A DNA stretch of 64,000 nucleotides, taken from NCBI RefSeq assembly GCF_018780585.1, contig NZ_JADMJL010000046.1, positions 1 through 64,000 of the forward strand. The letters run 5' to 3'. Positions within the stretch are counted from its first letter, which is position 1; each line of letters begins with the position of its first letter. Shown here piece after piece: positions 36,916-46,015 of the stretch. Origin of the DNA: Methyloversatilis discipulorum. GTDB taxonomy: Bacteria; Pseudomonadota; Gammaproteobacteria; Burkholderiales; Rhodocyclaceae. Made by a program: the position numbers and the translations under genes. The notes beneath the pieces were generated by a model that did not search any database, was not told the origin of the DNA, and saw only the letters and a program-made list of their open reading frames with translations.

Positions 36916-38271
36916 TCACCCAGGAGCCGCGGGCTGGGCCGGTTGCGGTCTGGGCTTCCAGGGCCACAGTCGTGGAATGCGGCCACCGGCGAACAGACCG
37001 GCCGGCCGCGCGCGGGCCCAGTCGGCGTCCGGCAGGCCTGCGATGCGCTGGCGGATCAGCCAGGTCGTCGCGACAACGACTACGATCAGCGTGTAGTAGT
37101 AGTCGAAATAGGCCAGCCCGAGGAAAAGGCCAGCGGTCGCGTAGGCGATGAGGCTCACCTGGACCATGCGCATCATGTCCGCCACCCAGGCGATGTCGGG
37201 CATCTTGCGCGCCCGGCGGGCGCTCCAGCCAGCGCTGAGCCAGGTGCACAGGCCGAGGGCAAAGAACAGGCCGAGCCCGATGTAACCGTGTTCGCCGAGT
37301 ACTTCGAACACGACGCTGTGCACGTCGCGCACGTTTGTCGGATCGGGTGCATACATCGCGAATACCTGACGCTTCCAGCACTCGAACCCGCCGCCGAAGA
37401 TGCGGTCGTTCGCCATGTTGAAGCTGGTCCACCAGGCATTGACGCGCCCCTGAGCGGACTTGTCCTCCTCGTGCGTCTCGATGGTACTCATGCGGTCGTA
37501 CCAGGACTGCGGCATGAAGTTGGCGATCGCGTAGCCGGTCACCGCGAGCAGGATGGCGGTTTGTATCTTCTTGCGACTGTTAAGCCAGATGAACACGGTC
37601 ATCGATGCCATGCCCAGCATTGCGCCCCGCGACTGCGTACCGATCGCCGCAAAGGCGGTCAGCACCACCCAGGTGGTCAGGAAGAGCCTGAGCAGCGGAT
37701 TGGCCGCCCGCGACCGCATGAAGTAAAGCAGCGGAACAGTCATCGCCAGCGCCAGACCGATCTCGTTATTGCCACCGATGAAGGTGCCGGGCGGTCCCTG
37801 CACGCGGAACACACCGCCGCGCAGGATGGTGAAGATGCCGCCCTTGAAGCCGTAGAAGCCGATCGACGCGGCCGACACCCAGAGGAGCGCCTCGATGCGG
37901 TCGAAACTGCGCATGATCATCAGGGCCACGAAAATCATCAGCTGGATCTTCAGCACCTTGTCCAGCTGGATCTGCGCGTCGGCCGGGTAGATCGCCTGTG
38001 TCGTCGTTATGCACATCCAGATCACGAACAGCGCAAGGATGATGCTCTCGCGCGTCCAGATGATCTTCTTGATCTCCTTCGAGAACAGCAGCGCCACCAG
38101 CGTGGTCAGCGCAACGATCATCGCGAACGGAAAGCTCAGCGAAAAACCGTAGGCCAGCCGGTGCGGGTTCATCAGGCTGAGCCAGGTGAACACCAGGATG
38201 CCTATCCAGGGCGTACGCAGGATGAAGGGCAACATGCCGAATACGGCGATGGTGACGACGATGTCACGCAC
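36916..38271 (-). CDS. O-antigen ligase/polymerase-like protein, exosortase A-associated
   Basis: 451-residue inner-membrane protein with about 10-12 helices and a large periplasmic loop (about 255-330) containing AQGRVNAWWTSFNMA and FGGGFECW, as in the Wzy_C/O-ligase superfamily. The N-terminal MRDIVVTIAVFGMLPFILRTPWIG is characteristic of the exosortase A-associated group, annotated as probable O-glycosylation ligases. It could polymerise the repeat unit (Wzy role) or attach the glycan to a protein such as a PEP-CTERM substrate; the sequence does not separate these. It lies 15 bp after the adenylate-forming ligase gene. Confidence 0.9.
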   Translation of the reverse strand: MRDIVVTIAVFGMLPFILRTPWIGILVFTWLSLMNPHRLAYGFSLSFPFAMIVALTTLVALLFSKEIKKIIWTRESIILALFVIWMCITTTQAIYPADAQIQLDKVLKIQLMIFVALMIMRSFDRIEALLWVSAASIGFYGFKGGIFTILRGGVFRVQGPPGTFIGGNNEIGLALAMTVPLLYFMRSRAANPLLRLFLTTWVVLTAFAAIGTQSRGAMLGMASMTVFIWLNSRKKIQTAILLAVTGYAIANFMPQSWYDRMSTIETHEEDKSAQGRVNAWWTSFNMANDRIFGGGFECWKRQVFAMYAPDPTNVRDVHSVVFEVLGEHGYIGLGLFFALGLCTWLSAGWSARRARKMPDIAWVADMMRMVQVSLIAYATAGLFLGLAYFDYYYTLIVVVVATTWLIRQRIAGLPDADWARARPAGLFAGGRIPRLWPWKPRPQPAQPAAPG

Positions 38272-38286
38272 GACGCGTCACCTCGA

Positions 38287-39648
38287 TCATGCAGCCACCT
38301 TGCTGACGACGTAGCGGAACTTGCCCGAGCCTTCGGCCGCGATCTGCGCGACGTGCTCGACCACGATCTCGACCGATTCGCCGAGGCGCGCCTTCATGCC
38401 GGCGCGGATGCGTGCATCGCCGTCGGCCGGGAAGCCGGGCTCGGTCATCACCTTGACCCGGGTGAGATCCAGGCTTTCCTGCTCGATGCGGAAGCCGGCC
38501 ACGCCGGGCATGTCGCGCACGATGTAGATCAGCGCCAGGCCGTGCATCACCGTGCCATCCCGGGCGACGATGAAATCGGTGCTGCGGCCCTGCACTTCCT
38601 TCAGCACCGGCAGCGTGCGACCGCAGGCGCAGGGCGCGTCGTCCGGCGCCGCCACGACGCCGACGTCGCCGGTGCGGTAGCGCACGAAGGGGAAGTCACG
38701 GGTGGCCAGATGGGTGACGACAATCTCGCCGGACTCTCCCGGCGGCAGCACCCGACCTTCGCGATCGACGATTTCGACGATCACGTCCTCGGCGGTGATG
38801 TGCAGCGAGCCAGACGGGCACTGGTGCGCGATGAAACCGGCGTCGCGCCCGCCATAACCGTTGGCGACCGGTGCACCGAAACTCTGTTCGATCAGCGTGC
38901 GCTGGTGGTCGTACAGACGTTCGGACGTGACGAACACCACCTTGATGCCGAGGTCGTCCATGCGCACGCCCTGCCGCTGCGCATGGCGGGCGATGTGGGC
39001 GAACGCCGACGGGTAGCCGAACAGCATCTTCGGCCGCAGCGCACGGATTTCGTCGATGAAACTGTCGACCTTCGCGTCGGACATTTCGAAAGCCGGCAGC
39101 AGCCGGGTGCGCATCAGGCGATCGCGCAGCAGGCGCACGCGGTCCTGCGCACCCAGTTCGATCGGGCTGCCCCACAGCACGATCTCCGGATCGCCGATAT
39201 CGACGCCCCACCAGCGGGTGGCACGCCACTTGGCGGCAACGTCACGACTGACGCGTTCGAGGCCGATGTAGAAGATGAGCGGCACACCGCTCGACCCGCC
39301 GGTGTTGAAGCGCGCCAGCCCGCGTGCATCATCCGCCTTCAATGCGTCGGTGTGGGCGCGGATCAGCGGCTTGTCGAGGAAGGGCAGCCGCTGCAGGTCG
39401 GTCAGGCTGGACACTGCAGCCGGATCGAAGCCGATGCGCGCGAACAGATCGCGGTAGTACGGAACGTGTGCCGCCGCATGCGTCAGCAACGCACGCAGCC
39501 GCTGCACGCGCAGCGCTTCCAGCCGCTCGCGCGGCCACCACTGGCTGTCCTCCATCGCACGCCGGTCGGCCACCGTGCTGTGCTTCTTCAGCCGCTCCTG
39601 CAACGGAAAGACAAGGCCGGATACCAGACGGGTACGCAGATCAGGCAT
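38287..39648 (-). CDS. Adenylate-forming ligase, phenylacetate-CoA ligase/CapK-like
   Basis: 453 residues of the ANL-type superfamily: the phosphate-binding loop FNTGGSSGVPLIFY near 125, GYGGRDAGFIAHQCP near 260 and the hinge-region YRTGDVGVV near 325. CapK-type members in polysaccharide loci lack a known substrate; they would adenylate a carboxylate, for example an acyl or amino acid, for transfer to the glycan or for CoA thioester formation. Overlaps the sulfotransferase gene by eight bases (39641-39648). Together with the ATP-grasp gene it suggests acyl or amino-acyl decoration. Confidence 0.83.
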   Translation of the reverse strand: MPDLRTRLVSGLVFPLQERLKKHSTVADRRAMEDSQWWPRERLEALRVQRLRALLTHAAAHVPYYRDLFARIGFDPAAVSSLTDLQRLPFLDKPLIRAHTDALKADDARGLARFNTGGSSGVPLIFYIGLERVSRDVAAKWRATRWWGVDIGDPEIVLWGSPIELGAQDRVRLLRDRLMRTRLLPAFEMSDAKVDSFIDEIRALRPKMLFGYPSAFAHIARHAQRQGVRMDDLGIKVVFVTSERLYDHQRTLIEQSFGAPVANGYGGRDAGFIAHQCPSGSLHITAEDVIVEIVDREGRVLPPGESGEIVVTHLATRDFPFVRYRTGDVGVVAAPDDAPCACGRTLPVLKEVQGRSTDFIVARDGTVMHGLALIYIVRDMPGVAGFRIEQESLDLTRVKVMTEPGFPADGDARIRAGMKARLGESVEIVVEHVAQIAAEGSGKFRYVVSKVAA

Positions 39649-40471
39649 GCGTCCCCCGCACGGCGGCGAAGCGCGCCATCAGTTCGTCGCACAGCTGCGC
39701 AACCGCCGGTTCGACCGGCGGCGGCGCCTTCTTGCTGATCGAGCTGGCGAACACCTTGCGCGTGATGAAGGGCGTGAACGGCAGGTCGATGAAGCGGAAG
39801 GCCGCTTCGCACTCCTCGACCGGGTGGGTCACCAGCGATTCGTAGGACAGCAGCTTCACCCGCGGATTACGATCCAGCTTCATCTGGAAGAACAGCAGGT
39901 TGCGGAAATACCAGATCAGCGCGGCAGCGGTCGCCTCGTTCATGTCCGGCCGCCACAGTTCGCGCACCAGGCGCAGCGTGTCGTCGGACATGCCGCCAGC
40001 AAACCACTCGCCATCGGCCTTGCCACGCACGATGCGGTCGATCTGCTGCGAGAAGCGGCCGAAGGACACCAGCGCGGAATTCACCGCATCGCGGTACTCG
40101 CGCACGATCCACAGCGCCTTCGACGGCTGGAACTCGCTCATCAGCGCCGGCAGGCGATCGAGTTCGCACAGGCACTTGATGACGAAGTGCGGCGCACGCG
40201 ACTGTTCCACCAGCCGGCGGATCACCGGCAGCTCGCGCATCATGTAGTTGTCGAAGGCGCGCGGGTCGCGCTCGTGGTAGACGTCGGTCAGCATGCTGCG
40301 CTCGATCAGGTCCATCAGCATATTGGTGCCCGAACGCTGCATGCCGGCGACAAACACGTGACGGCGTGCCCCTGCGGCACGCGGCAGGCGCTGCACGCAC
40401 CACTTGGACGCGAGCAGGGTCCGGTACTCGATCTGCTCGCGCACATGCGCCCATTTCGATGCTTCAGCCAA
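39641..40471 (-). CDS. Sulfotransferase family protein (2)
   Basis: 276 residues. PAPS 5-prime loop VAGMQRSGTNMLMDL (QRSGTN 45-50) and 3-prime motif ALWIVREYRDAVNSAL are visible. I place the start at the TTG 40471: AAGGAG lies nine bases before it, and it overlaps the upstream glycosyltransferase stop by eight bases, as the downstream pair does. The open frame runs much further upstream but that part is antiparallel-free overlap with a real gene. It probably sulfates the polymer or a linked lipid; the acceptor is inferred only. A second, quite different copy is at 27265. Confidence 0.78.
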   Translation of the reverse strand: MAEASKWAHVREQIEYRTLLASKWCVQRLPRAAGARRHVFVAGMQRSGTNMLMDLIERSMLTDVYHERDPRAFDNYMMRELPVIRRLVEQSRAPHFVIKCLCELDRLPALMSEFQPSKALWIVREYRDAVNSALVSFGRFSQQIDRIVRGKADGEWFAGGMSDDTLRLVRELWRPDMNEATAAALIWYFRNLLFFQMKLDRNPRVKLLSYESLVTHPVEECEAAFRFIDLPFTPFITRKVFASSISKKAPPPVEPAVAQLCDELMARFAAVRGTHA

Positions 40472-41711
40472 CTCGTCTGACTCCTTCTTCGGTGGCGGCG
40501 ACCGCTCCGCTGCGGCCCAGCGCCCTGAACGCGGTGACCAGTGCGGCCACGCGTCCATCCCATTCATTGTCCCGCGCGTAGGCCAGGATGGCATCCCGGT
40601 CCCAGTCGCGCGCGAGCGCGGCGGACAGCGCCGTCTGCAGCGCGGCGGCGTCGCCGAACGGTACGACGGTACCCAGCTCGTCGCGGCAGACGACTTCGCG
40701 GTTGCCGCCGACATCGGTCGTCACGACCGGCAGCCGGCAGGCCATCGCTTCGAGAAAAACATTGGCCCAGCCTTCGTTGCGCGTCGCCAGTACGAACACA
40801 TCGGCCGCCGACAGCGGCTGCTTGAGCGCCTCCGGCGGCAGGGTGCCGAGAAAGCGCACGCAGTCCTCCAGCCCGAGTTCGCGCACCTGTTGCCTGAGCT
40901 GCGGCCCCCAGTCCCCTTCGGCGCTGGCGCCGCCGACGATCAGGAACAGGAGCTCCGGCACTTCGTGGCGCAGCACCGGCAGCAGTTCGATCACGCGGTG
41001 AAAGCCCTTGCGCTCGGTCAGGCCGCCGACGCTGATCAGCACCGTGGCGTCGGCCGGAATGTCCAGCGCGCGCCGCGCCGCGTCACGGTCGACCGGATGG
41101 AACTTGCGCGTATCGACGCCATTGCCCACGACCTGCAGCTTGTCGCGGGCGATGCCGAGGCCGGCGGCGATGTCGGCCAGCGAAGAGGACACCGAAAACA
41201 CGCGATCGGCCCGTTCAAGTGCAGCGAGCAGACGTTCGCGCAGGCCGGGCGTGCGCGCGTGGCGGGCTTCGGTGCCGCGCAGCGTGATCGTGAACGGCAC
41301 CTGCAGCCAGCGCGCCAGCAGACTGGCCGCATAGCCGTCGGGATAGGCGAAGTGGGCGTCGAGCACGTCCAGACGGCCCTCACGCTTCAGGCGCGCCAGC
41401 GTGCCGCGTGCGCCGAGCGCCAGCAGTACGCCGTCGAGACGCTTGAACAGTCCGGGCACCGACAGGAAACGCGGATGCAGCACGGTCACGCCCTGCTGCA
41501 CCTCGACGCGCGGGACGTCCGGACGGAAGTGCGGCCGGATCAGGCGCAGCAGCGACTGGAACGGAAACCAGGGCACCGGTGCAACCACGGTCATCGGCAG
41601 TTCGGCGCCGACACGGAACATGCGCTCGCGGATGAACACGCCGGCCTGCGGCTGCGCACCGTTCGGGAACAACGTCGAGAATACGACGATGTGCGGCCCA
41701 CGCTGCGTCAT
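40464..41711 (-). CDS. Family 4 glycosyltransferase (GT-B) (3)
   Basis: 415 residues, start by ATGA overlap with the preceding gene. HIVVFSTLFPNGAQPQAGVFIRE opens the N-terminal domain (quoted in part: STLFPNGAQPQAGVF). SVGGLTERKGFHRVI and TRNEGWANVFLEAMACRLP (EX7E) form the donor-binding half. Resembles EPS transferases that commonly sit in XrtA loci beside the stp-type enzymes. Donor sugar unknown. Confidence 0.88.
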   Translation of the reverse strand: MTQRGPHIVVFSTLFPNGAQPQAGVFIRERMFRVGAELPMTVVAPVPWFPFQSLLRLIRPHFRPDVPRVEVQQGVTVLHPRFLSVPGLFKRLDGVLLALGARGTLARLKREGRLDVLDAHFAYPDGYAASLLARWLQVPFTITLRGTEARHARTPGLRERLLAALERADRVFSVSSSLADIAAGLGIARDKLQVVGNGVDTRKFHPVDRDAARRALDIPADATVLISVGGLTERKGFHRVIELLPVLRHEVPELLFLIVGGASAEGDWGPQLRQQVRELGLEDCVRFLGTLPPEALKQPLSAADVFVLATRNEGWANVFLEAMACRLPVVTTDVGGNREVVCRDELGTVVPFGDAAALQTALSAALARDWDRDAILAYARDNEWDGRVAALVTAFRALGRSGAVAATEEGVRRVG

Positions 41712-42922
41712 GCAGCCGCGCGGCCGGTCAGCCGGCCATAGACGTCGCGATAGCGCGCGACAGAGTTCGTCCAGTTGCGCTCGGTTTCGACATAGCGCCG
41801 CCCCGCTTCGCGCAGTTGCGGCCAGCGGTCCTGCATGGCCAGCAGGCGCAGCACGCTGCGCGCCAGATCTTCGGCGTCGCCGGCACGGAACAGCATGCCG
41901 GTCTCGCCGTCGCGGATCAGCTCCTTGTGACCACCGACGTCGGACGCGACCAGCAGCAGGCCCTGCGCCATCGCTTCCAGCGGCTTGAGCGGCGTCACCA
42001 GATCGGTCAGCCGCATCGAATGACGCGGATAGACCAGCACGTCGACCAGGCTGTAGTAGCGCTGCACGTGCGCGTGCGGCACGCGACCCGTGAACTTCAC
42101 GTGCGCCTGCAGGCCGAGTTCCTGCGTCAGCTTCTTCAGGTTCTCCTCCTGCGGCCCACCGCCGGTCAGCAGCAGCGCGATGTCCGGCGCCTGCTGCAGG
42201 ATGGCCGGCAGCGCGCGCAGCAGCAGGTCCAGACCCTCGTAGGCGTAGAAGGAGCCGATGAAGCCGAGTACCCGCTTGCCGGTCAGCCCCAGTTCGGCGC
42301 GCAGCGCGTCGTCGCCGGGGACGCCGAAAGCGAAGTTGTCGATGTCGACTGCGTTGGGGATGACGGTGATCTTGGACTCCGGCACGCCGCGCGCCACCAG
42401 ATCGCGACGCAGACCTTCGCAGATCGTGGTGACGGCATCGACCTGCTGTACCGCGCGCGTTTCCATCGCGCGGGTGGCGCGGTAGCGCAGGCTGCCTTCG
42501 GTGGTGGTGCCGTGATCGACTGCGGCGTCCTCCCAGAAGGCACGGATTTCGTAGACGACGGGAATGCCCAGCCGGCGCCCGACGTTCAGCGCTGGAAAGG
42601 CGTTCAGCACCGGCGAATGCGCGTGCAGCACGTCCGGCTTCAGCTCGCGCGCGACCTCGAACAGTCGCGCTTCGAGCGCACGCATCTGCGCCCGCTCGCG
42701 CAGCACCGGTACGCGGTCGATGGTGCCGGGCGTCCACCGCGTGCGGTGGAAGGTGAGGCCATCGACCTCCTCGACCAGCGGGCCGGGCGCGGTGTGCTTG
42801 ACGCTGGTGACGTGGTGCGTGTCCCAGCCGAGCTTGCGCTGCTCGCGCAGGATGGCGGCGGTGCGGAAGGTGTAGCCGCTGTGCAGCGGAATCGAGTGAT
42901 CCAGTACGTGCAGGATGCGCAT
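41708..42922 (-). CDS. Exosortase A-associated glycosyltransferase, third stp-type
   Basis: 404-residue GT4 enzyme beginning MRILHVLDHSIPLHSGYTF, the hallmark of the PEP-CTERM/exosortase A-associated Daro_2409-like group. SFYAYEGLDLLLRAL and MRLTDLVTPLKPLEAMAQG give the donor-binding region, with Glu in the LKPLEAMAQG motif. The ATG at 42922 fits the family; an upstream extension to 43009 overlaps the amidotransferase gene. Acts on the cytoplasmic face in repeat-unit synthesis. Confidence 0.9.
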   Translation of the reverse strand: MRILHVLDHSIPLHSGYTFRTAAILREQRKLGWDTHHVTSVKHTAPGPLVEEVDGLTFHRTRWTPGTIDRVPVLRERAQMRALEARLFEVARELKPDVLHAHSPVLNAFPALNVGRRLGIPVVYEIRAFWEDAAVDHGTTTEGSLRYRATRAMETRAVQQVDAVTTICEGLRRDLVARGVPESKITVIPNAVDIDNFAFGVPGDDALRAELGLTGKRVLGFIGSFYAYEGLDLLLRALPAILQQAPDIALLLTGGGPQEENLKKLTQELGLQAHVKFTGRVPHAHVQRYYSLVDVLVYPRHSMRLTDLVTPLKPLEAMAQGLLLVASDVGGHKELIRDGETGMLFRAGDAEDLARSVLRLLAMQDRWPQLREAGRRYVETERNWTNSVARYRDVYGRLTGRAAA

Positions 42923-42939
42923 CGGTATCGGTGTCTCTT

Positions 42940-44853
42940 TCAGGCGGCGGCACGGATGGCCGACGCTTCCTGGTTGCGCAGGAAGGCGTCGAACATGAGC
43001 AGGGTCCACAGCGACGCGCTGTAGTCGCGCAGGCCGGACTGGTGCGCGTCGACCAGGTGTTCGAGATAGGGGCGGTTGAACCAGCCGGTGTCGGCCAGAC
43101 GGCTGCCGAGCACCGCGTCACGCACGCGCTGCTTCAGCGGGCCGCGGAACCAGCGCGCCAGCGGCACCGAAAAGCCCATCTTCGGCCGGTACATGATGTC
43201 GTGCGGCAGATGCGGTTCGAGCGATTTCTTCAGCAGGTACTTGCCTTCCTGCCCGCGTATCTTCAGCGAGGCCGGCAACGTGGCCAGCCACTCGACCAGC
43301 GGGTGGTCCATCAGCGGTTCGCGCACTTCCAGCGAGTGCGCCATGCTGGCGCGATCGACCTTGGTGTTGATGTCGCCGACCAGATAGGTGTTCAGGTCGA
43401 GGTACTGCACCAGCGACAGCGGCTCGTCCGAGGTATGGCGTGCGGCGTGGCGGTGGAACACCTCGACCGCGTTGTAGCCGCCCAGTGCGGCCTTCATCCG
43501 CGGGCTGAACAACTGGGCGCGCATCGGGTCGCGCAGGATGGACACCGAGTGGAAATAGGCTTCCACCGAGGTGCGCGCCAGCGATTCGAACGTGCTCTTG
43601 GCGCGGAACACTCGCGGCGCCCAGTCGGCCTTCGGGTAGATCTGGCCCAGCGTACCGAACAGCGGCTTGCGCACGCCCAGCGGCAGGCGCGACCGCAGAC
43701 GCTCTTCCATCAGGTGCATGCGGTAGCGGCGATAGCCGCCGAAGCTTTCGTCGCCGCCGTCACCGGACAGCGCCACCGTCACGTGCTTGCGCGCCAGCTG
43801 GCACACACGGTAAGTCGGCAGCGCCGAGCTGTCGGCGTAGGGCTCGTCGTACAGCCAGGCCAGCGTATCGATCAGGTCGAAATCGTCGGAGGCCACCATT
43901 TCGACGCGGTGGTTGGTGCGGTAGCGGTCGGCCACCTGCTGCGCAAACTTCGATTCGTCGAAAGCCGGATCGTCGAAGGCGATGGCACAGGTATTCACCG
44001 GCGAGTCGGAGGACTGCGCCATCATCGCCACCACCGCCGACGAATCGACGCCGCCGGACAGGAAGGCGCCCAGCGGCACCTCGGAAATCATGCGCAGGCT
44101 GACCGATTCGCGCAGCCGGCGAATCAGCTCCTCTTCGGCCTGCACTTCGTCGATCGCCTCGACGTGGCCGAAGTCGACGTCCCAGTAACGACGCGGCGCC
44201 GGCGGTGTTTCACCGCGGCGGATGCGCAGGCTGTGCGCCGGCTCCAGCTTGAAAGCGTGGCGGTAGATGGTGCGCGGGTCGGCCACATAGCCAAGCGCGA
44301 AATACTCTTCGACCGCCAGCGGGTCGAGATCGAGGTTCAGGCCGCCGTGCGCGGTCAGCGCCTTCAGCTCGGAACCGAAGATGAGCTGGCCGTCGGGCAG
44401 CAGCGAATAGAAGAGCGGCTTCACGCCCAGACGGTCGCGCGCCAGGAAAAGCACGTCCTGATTGCGATCGAACAGGGCGAACGCGAACATGCCGCGGAAG
44501 CGCTCGACGCAGGCTTCGCCCCACTGCTCCCAGGCGTGCACGATCACTTCGGTATCGCTGCGCGTGCGGAAGGTGTGGCCCAGCGCGGTCAGTTCCGGAA
44601 TCAGCGACTGGAAGTTGTAGATCTCGCCGTTGAACACGACGATGACCGAACCGTCCTCATTGGCCAGCGGCTGCTGACCGCTCGCCACGTCGATGATGGA
44701 CAGCCGGCGGTGACCGAGACCGACGCCGGGTTCGAGGTGCAGATCGCCCTCGTCGGGACCGCGGTGATGCTGCGCCTCGTTCATCCGGTGCAGCACGTCG
44801 CGACCTACATCACGCCGGTTGCGCGTGTCGAAAATGCCAACGAAACCGCACAT
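42940..44853 (-). CDS. Exosortase A system amidotransferase (asparagine-synthase family)
   Basis: 637 residues with canonical features: MCGFVGIFD places the glutaminase nucleophile Cys2 at the mature N-terminus, HRGPDEGDLH and FNGEIYNF complete that domain, and FLSGGVDSSAV plus ALSGDGGDESFGGYRRYR form the synthetase site. It is the well-known XrtA-associated amidotransferase and probably amidates a carboxylate on the polymer. The start at 44853 is fixed by the need for Cys2; the open frame continues to 45129 but overlaps the next gene. It contrasts with the two atypical homologues at 29961 and 32968. Confidence 0.94.
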   Translation of the reverse strand: MCGFVGIFDTRNRRDVGRDVLHRMNEAQHHRGPDEGDLHLEPGVGLGHRRLSIIDVASGQQPLANEDGSVIVVFNGEIYNFQSLIPELTALGHTFRTRSDTEVIVHAWEQWGEACVERFRGMFAFALFDRNQDVLFLARDRLGVKPLFYSLLPDGQLIFGSELKALTAHGGLNLDLDPLAVEEYFALGYVADPRTIYRHAFKLEPAHSLRIRRGETPPAPRRYWDVDFGHVEAIDEVQAEEELIRRLRESVSLRMISEVPLGAFLSGGVDSSAVVAMMAQSSDSPVNTCAIAFDDPAFDESKFAQQVADRYRTNHRVEMVASDDFDLIDTLAWLYDEPYADSSALPTYRVCQLARKHVTVALSGDGGDESFGGYRRYRMHLMEERLRSRLPLGVRKPLFGTLGQIYPKADWAPRVFRAKSTFESLARTSVEAYFHSVSILRDPMRAQLFSPRMKAALGGYNAVEVFHRHAARHTSDEPLSLVQYLDLNTYLVGDINTKVDRASMAHSLEVREPLMDHPLVEWLATLPASLKIRGQEGKYLLKKSLEPHLPHDIMYRPKMGFSVPLARWFRGPLKQRVRDAVLGSRLADTGWFNRPYLEHLVDAHQSGLRDYSASLWTLLMFDAFLRNQEASAIRAAA

Positions 44854-44866
44854 GCGGGAAATCCTG

Positions 44867-46015
44867 TCAGGTGGTGGAGCTGCCGGGGCGACCTTGCTTC
44901 GCGGACAGCGCAAGATAGGCGTCGCGATACGCGGCAACCATGGCTTCGATGCTAAAGGAGGCCTCGATTTTCTGCCGTGATGCACTTCCGTGCGCATCCC
45001 GCAGCGCCGCATCGGATGCGTATTCCTGCACGCAGGCCGACAGCGCCGCGACGTCGCCGGGCATGAACAGCCTTCCATTGATGCCATCGTCCACCAGTTC
45101 CGGCGTGCCGCCGACCGCGGTGGACACAACGGGCAGTCCGCAGGCCATCGCTTCGAGGATGGTGTTGGAAATACCTTCGCCCAGCGACGGCAGCACGAAC
45201 AGATCGAAAGCCTGCATCAGTTCGGGAATGTCCTTGCGCTCGCCGGTCAGCCAGGCGCGATCGGCCAGACCGGCGTCGTCCAGCAGCGCCTGACAGCCGG
45301 CGCGTTCGCCGCCGTCGCCGACGATAACCAGGCGCAGGCGCTCGCCGCCCGGCCGCCGCGCGGCGTCAATGAAGGCGCGCACCAGCGTCGGGTAATCCTT
45401 CACACCGACCATGCGACCGACACTTCCGATCACGAAGGCGTTGCCACGGAAGGACTCCGGCAGCACGCTGCGGCTCGCGTCGGTCCGCGGCGTGAAGCGT
45501 TGCTTGTCCACGCCGTTGTAGATCTGCGTGACGCGCGCCGCATCGACGCCGATGGCGTCGCGCAACCAGTTCTGCAGGTCGCGGCTGACCGTCAGATAGC
45601 GGTGGACGAAAGGGCGCACCAGCCGGCGCAGCCGGTTATAGCGCGTATTGCTGCCGTCGAGGTCGAACACGTCGCGCCCGTGCTCGCCGTGGATGCGCAC
45701 CGGCACGCCGGCCAGCCAGCCGATCAGCACCGCTTCCAGCGCCGACAGATTGCGCGTGTGCAGGATGTCGGGACGCAGCGCGCGCAGCATCCTCCACAGT
45801 CGCAGGTAGTGCGCCGGGTCCTTGCCCGGCGCCTTCTTCACGTCGTGGAAGGTGACCCGGCCGTCGCGGATGCGCTCGACGAAGTGCGAGTGGCCCTGCA
45901 GACAGACCACGTGGTGCTCGAAATCGCCCGGCGGAAAGTTGTTGAACAGGTTCACCATCCCGTTCTCCATGCCGCCGGTGCCGAAGTGATGCACCACGTG
46001 AACGACGCGCTTCAC
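44867..46015 (-). CDS. Exosortase A-associated glycosyltransferase, second stp-type
   Basis: 382 residues. VVHVVHHFGTGGMENGMVNL at the N-terminus is the signature of the PEP-CTERM/EpsH1-associated sugar transferase 2 group; IGSVGRMVGVKDYPTLV and PSLGEGISNTILEAMACGLP (EX7E) follow. Overlaps xrtA by four bases and lies 13 bp from the amidotransferase gene, so all three are cotranslated. A cytoplasmic retaining glycosyltransferase of the core polymer pathway. Confidence 0.93.
   Translation of the reverse strand: MKRVVHVVHHFGTGGMENGMVNLFNNFPPGDFEHHVVCLQGHSHFVERIRDGRVTFHDVKKAPGKDPAHYLRLWRMLRALRPDILHTRNLSALEAVLIGWLAGVPVRIHGEHGRDVFDLDGSNTRYNRLRRLVRPFVHRYLTVSRDLQNWLRDAIGVDAARVTQIYNGVDKQRFTPRTDASRSVLPESFRGNAFVIGSVGRMVGVKDYPTLVRAFIDAARRPGGERLRLVIVGDGGERAGCQALLDDAGLADRAWLTGERKDIPELMQAFDLFVLPSLGEGISNTILEAMACGLPVVSTAVGGTPELVDDGINGRLFMPGDVAALSACVQEYASDAALRDAHGSASRQKIEASFSIEAMVAAYRDAYLALSAKQGRPGSSTT

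Noticed and set aside
36874-39738. 954-codon plus-strand open frame opposite the O-ligase and adenylate-forming ligase
   Set aside because: Antisense to two well-supported genes; sequence is His/Arg/Gln rich without motifs.
40464-43121. 885-codon frame suggesting a giant fused glycosyltransferase
   Set aside because: Only the part from 41711 downward is a real GT4 protein; the upstream part is an out-of-frame reading of the next gene, which has its own start at 42922.
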